From positions 124,001 to 188,000 of the forward strand of contig MU400594.1 of the NCBI GenBank assembly GCA_022578965.1: a DNA stretch of 64,000 bases, read 5' to 3'. This stretch comes from Xylaria sp. FL1777 (taxonomy: Eukaryota > Ascomycota > Sordariomycetes > Xylariales > Xylariaceae). The translations under genes and the position numbers were made by a program. The notes below the pieces were generated by a model. It was not told where the DNA came from. It did not search any database and worked only from the letters and a program-made list of their open reading frames with translations. Below are positions 57,102 through 64,000 of this stretch, piece by piece; the stretch's first letter is position 1, and every line of letters begins with the position of its first letter.

Positions 57102-57235
57102 TCATTCATTCATCATTCATTTGATAAAAAGAAGCCAAGCATAATTACTCTCTCTACGGATATTACTTGTGGCAGATAGCCGCAGCCATCTGGCTGTCCG
57201 ATTAATTAGGGCGAGGGTGTAGTTGAAAATCCCAC
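57102..57235 (-). repeat. Interspersed repeat, copy 2 (inverted)
   Basis: Reverse complement of the element at 40451-40586; starts TCATTCATTCATCATTCATT and ends AGTTGAAAATCCCA. See copy 1. Confidence 0.75.
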
Positions 57236-58599
57236 TGGAATTCTCTAGGAGTTATCCGGATTGTTGACTTGGGAAGGTCTCGAGGAAATGTGTCACGTTG
57301 GAGTGGATACCGGCTAGACTAAACTATAAGCCTGATGAGCCTATATATCTTGCGATCTTTTCATTTGTTATTAAGTAACTAGCTAGCTTTTAGAACTTAG
57401 ATCTTCTAGAAACTGTTCACATGAGCCCTTCTGGAGAGTGCACTGGTCAAACTTCCGTATGACTAAGTGTTTACACACCTAAACACGACAAAATGTCGCA
57501 ACTTATCTAGCCCAGAACTTTCCAGAGCTCAAGATCCTTGTTCAAGACAAGGACGAAGTCATTTAAGGGGCAGCAAATGACGTACCGCAGGAATGCAGTG
57601 AGTGAATTAGCTTTACGGCACATGGTATATTTTCTCCGCAGACCGTCGGAGCCGATGCGTGTATTATCTTCGGCGAGTTTTACACAATTAGCCCGACAAG
57701 TTCTTGTGAGCTTTCTGCTCATATCTTGTGAAATTGGGATGATACCTATGCTAGGATAGATCCTAATTTAGTAAGCTTCGTTATTATTAGGTTTTAAAAA
57801 CAATCTGAGAAAATTCCATGAGGACTAGCCCCTTTCAAATCGTTTTCTCCAATGAGCGGTTGTTAAAGGAGAAGCAGGCATTCGCATTGTCAGACCTTTG
57901 ATCCCGGCGTTAAGACACAACGTAAGAATTATCATACAAGAGGCATGTCTACCAGGGCCTAGCACGATTCCATTATGGAAGGAGACGCAAATCCGGTAAG
58001 AATTGTTCAGTACCTGAGTCTGGTCATCGTTTTCTGATAGATACGGTCTCGATGACGATTTTCCAGTTAGCCCGTCTTTGCATCTCTACCTTCAGACTAA
58101 GTAGCAATGTTGAAGACTCAATACGAAGGCCGCTCTTGACTCTTTGTGACGGTTCGTTAGTTTTACCCGGTTTTCCCTTCTCCGATCAGTCATACTATTG
58201 GAGACAGTGGAGTGACAGAGGTCGTCCCCCCGGGGGGAGATACAATTATCGACGAGGCGTCTCAGCCGCGAGAGGTTATGGTCGACAGGGCTACACACGT
58301 CCCTATGGACGTTATCAGTACCGAGGACGACCAGGATCTCACAGAGGGGATGGTATGCGTCGAGGCAACCCGCGCAGATGGAGACGATGGGTCAAGACAC
58401 GTCAGGAAGGAGATCGAGCCTTTTCGGAAGGGAGGTGTCGTTGTCGTAGTGTGTGAGATGTGAAACGTGATCGTGCCTATAGACAGCGTCGAGGTAAGTT
58501 TAGTATAGCCTGCGAGATTCAGACTGTGATAGTGTTGGAGGCTCGTCGCTCGCGACGAGCTGTTCTCTGGCGTGGGGTGTCCTTAAAAGTGCTTGGGCG

Positions 58600-58730
58600 T
58601 CGAGGGCTTTTTGAATACCCTGTTGGATGCGATCGATTGGTATAGGTCCTCCATCCCAGGGTTCTGCCAAATGGAAGACCATGACGCCATAACCGCGTTC
58701 AGCAGAGGCGTCGATCTCAATCATAATCAT
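58600..58730 (-). mobile_element. Ty3/gypsy RNase H fragment
   Basis: The minus strand reads MIEIDASAERGYGVMVFHLA then EPWDGG and PIPIDRIQ, which matches the start of the RNase H region of fungal Ty3/gypsy polyproteins (IDAS..RGFG..VFH). The similarity ends after about 35 residues. No flanking reverse transcriptase or LTR could be recognised, so only a fossil remains. Confidence 0.5.
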
Positions 58731-59542
58731 GAAAACGTGGCTGTTAGTAAACAGTACGGTGTTTGTTTACTTCAGCATTTGTTGCCCCCGAGACTGTTTA
58801 GTCGGTTATGTGATAGTTACGCGGTTAGGTATAACCACCTGTACATTAACCTAGAGCGCCTGGCGCACCTATTAAGGGAAATAGAATTGTTAAATAGCCG
58901 GAACCTATTACGCGTACTAGGCACTTCAAATTAATTCTCAGTTGCGCTAATAATCATAATAATCAAGAATAGCTTCTGAAGCCATACTACGTAGGTAGAT
59001 AATGCTCCTGCATGACGAAGTAGTGAAACAGAAAAATGCAAACTAAGGTTGAATTTAGATAGATGAGGTAATTAACCCAATAGATAAGTACCACGAGTTC
59101 GCCACAAGGAAGGTCCTTACTAAGTATACATAGTATTCCTGTATAGTATGTGTATGTAGTAGTATATGCACTGTGCGCCTCATACAGTACCTTCCTAAAC
59201 AGATCTGTAATTAAGGTTCGATACAGTGGGGCCGGGACCCAGGGTTGAAACGAGCTAACGTCACTAAGCAACGATCGGCTTCGACATGCCCAGACAGACG
59301 GAAACAAAGGCAACCCAGTGTGGTGGTATCGCGCCAAGGCCGGAGGAGCTGTCGAGAATGCGGAAGGACTGGGGCCCTGCAATCGGACCGAGATGGCATC
59401 AGCAACAAGACGCCGGCCTTCTGTGCGCATGGGCATGACCACCATGGCGGCAACATCTGATACAAAAGGGCCCGTCGAGCCAGTGCAGGTGGGCAGTGCT
59501 TGGGAATATTCCCTCGACTGATCTCGCATCGAGCGCCTCGAC

Positions 59543-60906
59543 ATGGTCACGATGCGCTACTCGCCGTTCGCTCCCCTTTTCCTAGCCGGTGCCGCCCACG
59601 CATGGCTGCCCCAGGACCGCGATCTCGCCGCCTTCAACATGACGGCCCGCTTCGAGAAGCTCGGCAAGCGCTTCCAGCCGTCTCTGCCCAGCGGCGTGAC
59701 CAAGATCCGCGGTGTTAACTTCGGCTGTAAGTCGGCGACAGCCATCCCTCCGTGTCGAAGACCCCTTCATCAACGACTCACACGACCCTAGCATGGCTGA
59801 TCTCGGAGCCGTTCTTCATGCCCAACGAGTGGCCAAACGTCATGGGTTGCGGCTCGTCGGCCAGCGAGTTCGACTGCATGTTAGACCACTACTCGGGCAG
59901 CAACCGCGACGCTGGCAACGCTGCCTTCGAGAAGCACTGGGCGACCTGGATCACCCCCGACACGGTGCAGTCAGTACACGATGTCGGACTCAACACGATC
60001 CGTATCCCTATCGGATACTGGTCTTACACGGACATCGTCGACACGGCCAGCGAGCCCTTTGCCGACGGAAACCTCATGCTGCCCTATCTCGACGCCGTCG
60101 TCCAGAAGGCCGCCGACTTAGGAATCTACGTCATCATTGACCTACATGGCGCTCCAGGCGGCCAGCAGCAGGACGTCTTCACGGGCCAGAACCCGAACCC
60201 TGCGGGATTCTATAATGATTACGACTACGGCCGTGCTGAGAAGTGGCTATCATGGATGACGAACCGCATCCACACGAACTCGGCATACTCGACCGTCGGC
60301 ATGATCGAGGTGCTTAACGAGCCCGTCTCGATGCACGATGCAAACGGACGTTACCCGGCACCCGGCCAGGTGCCGAGCATGATCGATACCTACTACCCTG
60401 GTGCGCTGCAGGCCGTGCGCTCCGCCGAGTCCTCACTGGGCGTGTCGGATGACCGCAAGCTACACGTGCAGTTCATGTCGTCCAAGTGGTCGTCCGGTGA
60501 CCCGCGGAGCAACTCGGCCGTGGCCGCCGACAGCCTGACGGGCTTCGACGATCACAACTACATCGGGTTCGGGGTTAGCGACAACGGGAACCAAGACGCC
60601 CTGATGCAGAGCGCGTGCCGAGATTCCCGCGTTGTAAGCGGCGAGAGCTTCGAGATCACTGGGGAATGGAGCATGACCAGCGGTGTCGACTGGTCAAACG
60701 CCGATTTCTTCAAGAAGTTCTGGACCGCGCAGCAACAGCTCTACGAGAAGCCCGGTATGGCCGGCTGGATCTACTGGACCTGGAAGACGGAGCTCAATGA
60801 CCCGCGCTGGACATACTCGTATGCTACTTACCTTAATTACATCCCGACTGATGCCGCCGGGCTTGAGAACAACGTTTACCAGGATGTCTGTGCTGGGTAC
60901 ACGTAG
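59543..60906 (+). CDS. Secreted beta-1,6-glucanase, GH5
   Basis: Exons 59543-59726 and 59792-60906 join to 432 aa. A signal peptide is followed by KIRGVNFGSWLISEPFFMPN and MGCGSSASEFDCM, then HWATWITPDTVQSVHDVGLN with TIRIPIGYWSY, the pattern of fungal GH5 endo-beta-1,6-glucanases (EC 3.2.1.75). The acid/base is Glu238 in MIEVLNEPV and the nucleophile Glu353 in FEITGEWSMTSG; YVIIDLHGAPGGQQQ is also intact. Such enzymes cut pustulan-type glucan in fungal walls, for remodelling or mycoparasitism. An exo-beta-1,3-glucanase role is less likely but cannot be excluded. A second in-frame ATG at 59552 could also be the start; both leave a good signal peptide. Confidence 0.9.
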
Positions 60907-61457
60907 GTGTAGGCAATATCGGATTTTACAGTAAAGGGAAGGGGCAGAGGGCAATTTCTTATATCTAGGATTCCTATCAAAGGAGATGATCATTCTGGAT
61001 ATTCCTGCACCGATTGTCAAAACTGATGAAAATAAGTAGCTTGGTAATAAAAAGCAGTATATTACGCCGAAATTCTACTCTTCTCTCAAACCTTACGGTA
61101 CATCATCACTAACCACCAGTTTCAACGAAACACTGCAGAGACCCCAGCTCCCGAGATTCACCAATGCATCATCGACACCCATGCAATCCCTATATTCGAA
61201 GGGATTGGTCCCGTTATGAACCCCCGTACAATCGGCATTCGCATAAACCGTGAAGAAGCCTGACCTGATAACGTTGGAGTTAGGACAGATGAGCTCGTCG
61301 ATATAACTTTTGAGGTCGAGTTCGATGTGCTTGTGTATAGGTATAGTTATACCTACCTAGGTTCTTTGTAGTGTAGGTAGCCCCAGCCCCACAATTTAAA
61401 GGCTTAGTGGAGGCCTTGCACAGCCCTACTCTGCCCTACGTTACAGCTGAGGTCTGA
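60907..61457. other. Intergenic, no gene seen
   Basis: About 550 bp between two plus-strand genes. 61090-61330 has gene-like GC content (on the minus strand: GFFTVYANADCTG and GSCSVSLKLVV) and may be the remnant of a small secreted-protein exon, but no start or splice structure could be fixed. Confidence 0.4.
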
Positions 61458-62249
61458 ATGCCGATCCCTGTAGGCAGCTCCCTTCCAGAGGACAACTGTC
61501 GGAGACTGCCCTACCCTGCTGTCGCTGTGCTGTACAGATACAAGCATCTACTGGACACGCTGTTTAAACATCTTGCCATTAAAATGAACGAAGCACTTTG
61601 CTCAATGCTCTGTGGCGAAGACTACTGGCATTTTTACCAAGAAGGCCAATCTATTAAATTCAATAGCGACGGCACTGGTGAGGTAAGTGAATAACTGATT
61701 GCATGGTTTCTCCCAGTATCGGTTATCACTGACCGATCTAAGCTGTTATGCCGAGTTGAACTTTGCCAATTCATTTGTGCCCAATTTAATTGGAAGAGCA
61801 CCAAACAGCCATCTGAGACTAACGAGGCACCCCGGCCCAACGGGCCTCACCTTCTTGGCGAGCTCGAGCTGGAAATAACACTCACCAAACGGCTGCCAGA
61901 ATGGGTGCCGCCCCAAGCGCAGAAGGATTATGCTGGCCTCAACGAAATCCGTCTTTATGACGACGCCTTCGAACCAAAGCTGTTCAAAGTCAGAATGGAG
62001 AGAGGCCATTTCATGGAACCTGCCTATCTTTCCTCGCAAGGGGCTACGCGATATTCTCTGCGCCTGTTGTTTGATAAATCGCCATATCCGGTTCGTTCCG
62101 AGTGGAGGGAGCCGGAGGGTGGACCAGACAGCAACGAATTTTGGAATCACAAAGAGTTCGTTGGTCGGAAGAACCTAGATCTGGAGAAGCAAGGCAGAGC
62201 CATGAACGATACTTCACCACGGCGCTGGGATGAATGCATAGTCTGCTGA
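61458..62249 (+). CDS. Conserved hypothetical fungal protein, 243 aa
   Basis: Exons 61458-61682 and 61743-62249, phase 0, 243 aa. The core (LCGEDYWHFYQEGQSIKFNS, DGTGEL, LCRVELCQFICAQFNWKS, LLGELELEITLTKRLP, RLYDDAFEPKLFKVRMERG, YSLRLLFDKSPYPVRSEWRE) resembles a fungal family without assigned function, in which WHFYQE and IKF..DGTGE recur. No signal peptide or membrane helix. An alternative start is the internal Met43 (MNEALCSMLCG). Confidence 0.65.
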
Positions 62250-62896
62250 TCGCCCTATAATATTCGGTGATGCAGATATTGTAGGATATTTGGTAACGTA
62301 GAGAGCTGTAAGGGATGAAATGGACAGCCTCTTTGAATCTCAAACACGCCTTGGCACTATAGTCGCGAGGAAGGGAGAGCTAAGGAATTCCTCGGTTTCA
62401 ATTCTTGGTCGAGCTACACTATCGACTCGAGCGTCCGGTTTTACAAGTGAGAGGCGACACAAACACTATTCAAACCTCGGCTACCACCTGGGAATAGCCG
62501 TTAGGATCCTTAAGATACTACCGCTTTCCCTTCGTTCTTTTCACATATTGGTGAAACGAAGATTCGTGTTTGTGTTCCCATAAGGGAGTCGGTACCCTCC
62601 CCAAAACCTATCCTCAGCAATGGATGCTACTTGCGTGGCTGTTGTTTGTGCTGTTGACTCTCTTGGAAGGGTAGTCGAGGGAGAAGTAACCTAGTTATAG
62701 CCACTCGATCACTTGTACGACTTATAGTCTACGTTACAGTCTGCCTTATCGTGTACCTCACGGCGACCCTTCTTATATTCCAAAGCCGTCCTCATATGTA
62801 TATCCTTCTCACCAACAAAAACCCGTCTGTGATGTGCATCAAGCGATCAACTGGTATTATCAAGCAGCCCCTTTCTGCTCGCGATTAGTTTTCAAG
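62250..62896. other. Intergenic, no gene seen
   Basis: About 650 bp; promoter side of the coiled-coil gene. No supported feature. Confidence 0.4.
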
Positions 62897-63416
62897 ATGG
62901 CCACACTCGAGGAGCAGAAGGACATCATCAACACCCGAGCAGAAAATCTTGAAGCCCTCGACGCCAAAAAAGAGAAGCGTAAGCCATCTTCCCGCGTCAT
63001 TTCCTCGTTCTAGTCCCCCATAAGAATATAAAAATTCGCTACCCTTGTTAGACCTCCATCATACTCGCCTTCTGCACCTCACAAAAGGGAAAATGACACT
63101 ACCTAGGCTAGGTAGGTCATTTAACCCGAGCCAGATAAAATGCCGATGGCTAACCTCAAAGCTCCGCATACATACAGTGCAGCGCGAGCTCGCAAACCTA
63201 GAGCTCAAATACGAGGACTCCGCCGCCTCCGTCTACCGCTACGAGCAGTTATGCGCCAGGAGCGGGCGGCGGGGCGCGAGCAAGAAGTACGAGAAGAAAA
63301 TGTACAAAGATCTAAAAGAGAATAAGAAGGCGTGCAAGGAGGCCAAAGGTAAGATGAAGACGATGGACAAGGCGATCAAGAAGGCAGAGCGGACCTTGCT
63401 AGACGCAGTGGACTAG
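62897..63416 (+). CDS. Small basic coiled-coil protein, 106 aa
   Basis: Exons 62897-62978 and 63178-63416 join in phase across a 199-bp intron. The product begins MATLEEQKDIINTRAENLEA and continues LQRELANLELKYEDSAASVY to a very Lys-rich C-terminus (KKYEKKMYKDLKENKKACKE, KAIKKAERTLLDAVD). It is predicted to be almost entirely helical with heptad character. No known domain. Without the join, the second exon has no credible start, which supports the model. Confidence 0.65.
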
Positions 63417-64000
63417 CTTGGTGTCAGGTGATATAGTCACATATAGACCCCTAGGCTCTATATAGTGGGATTATGGTGTATATATACGGGCTATTCCCAC
63501 CAACTACCATTGGGAAGCCCTAGGGGCCAATTGACCAACGTACCGACTACTGACTGACCCCTTTACCACCTGCTATGTGACTGCGCACGGACTACCCATT
63601 CACTCCGGGACAACCCCCTCTGACACTTGGTGAGCTCCTGGGACCGGTCAGTGCGTCGAGGACAGATCATGGTCATGCGGAGGGGAGGTTGCAGCAGTTG
63701 AGGCAGCAGCAGTGGTAGTCGGCTCAGTGAAAAGGCGCAACGACAGATGCTTTTTGATTCCTTTCTACCTAGGTATGGTGCTTACTTAGTATTTCGGCAA
63801 TTAGGGGCTTGTTACATCTAAATTGTCTTCTCATCCCCCATTCACATTCCCTCGATTAGGCTTACGTTTGACATGTGACCAAATTCATGCTCACGATTCC
63901 ATTGGGAGTTGTAGTATTCGTTTATGGCATCGGCCCGGGGGTGTACGGGGCGGCTATTTCAGACGAAATGGCTTGTGGAAGCCCAAGAGTCTCCTAGTCG
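63417..64000. other. Intergenic, no gene seen
   Basis: No supported frame or RNA gene to the end of the window. Confidence 0.4.

Larger units (their letters stand above)
57046..59542. other. Intergenic, repeat and retroelement remains
   Basis: About 2.5 kb without an intact gene. Contains the interspersed repeat at 57102-57235 and a small Ty3/gypsy-like fragment at 58600-58730. 58200-58460 has Arg/Gly-rich frames without support. Confidence 0.4.

Noticed and set aside
58052..58456. Arg/Gly-rich frame as an RNA-binding (RGG) protein
   Set aside because: RG content comes from GC-rich local sequence near a retroelement fragment; no start, domain or splice support.

Overview
The window is nuclear DNA of a filamentous ascomycete, most likely a sordariomycete and possibly Xylariales (inferred from gene content, not proven). 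Genes carry short introns of about 48-90 bp with GTRNGT donors, CTRAY branch points and YAG acceptors. Genes are far apart, and the intergenic DNA contains AT-rich, decayed mobile-element remains that look like the outcome of repeat-induced point mutation. All gene models were spliced by hand from reading frame, phase and splice signals; stated exon boundaries are phase-consistent unless noted.

Layout. 0.6-5.5 kb: a cytochrome P450 and a SAM methyltransferase. 7.2-8.2 kb: a single-pass membrane protein with APEVVP repeats. 9.3-11.9 kb: secreted GH31 alpha-glucosidase. 12.4-24.3 kb: mostly housekeeping genes: SQT1/AAMP WD40 protein (-), class II fumarase with two possible starts (+), AVT-type amino-acid transporter (-), an unknown 274-aa protein (-) and an F-box protein (+). 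25.8-27.1 kb: a broken nucleoside-phosphorylase domain of the type found at the N-terminus of fungal NLR proteins, next to a CCHC zinc-knuckle ORF. 27.4-35.3 kb: dynactin p24/RO-10-like protein, osmosensor SHO1 and DASH subunit SPC19.

35.6-45.8 kb is repeat-rich. It holds a Pol III-type element, a 27-bp minisatellite, a dead gene split by a small TA-flanked inverted-repeat element, and an otherwise intact amidase split by a 1341-bp foldback element flanked by a TA duplication. 45.9-47.7 kb: secreted rhamnogalacturonan lyase (PL4).

48.6-57.1 kb is the most unusual part. A protein kinase with an unnamed N-terminal region and a 15-bp coding minisatellite is followed by a HET-domain protein (possibly fused to it), a DUF6594-like membrane protein, and a truncated paralogue of the kinase with its own 75-bp coding minisatellite. 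This looks like a self/non-self recognition or regulated-cell-death cassette, with duplicated sensor-like ends and a membrane protein inside. Two repeat families occur both here and in the 38-41 kb region. 59.5-63.4 kb: secreted GH5 beta-1,6-glucanase, a conserved hypothetical protein and a small basic coiled-coil protein.
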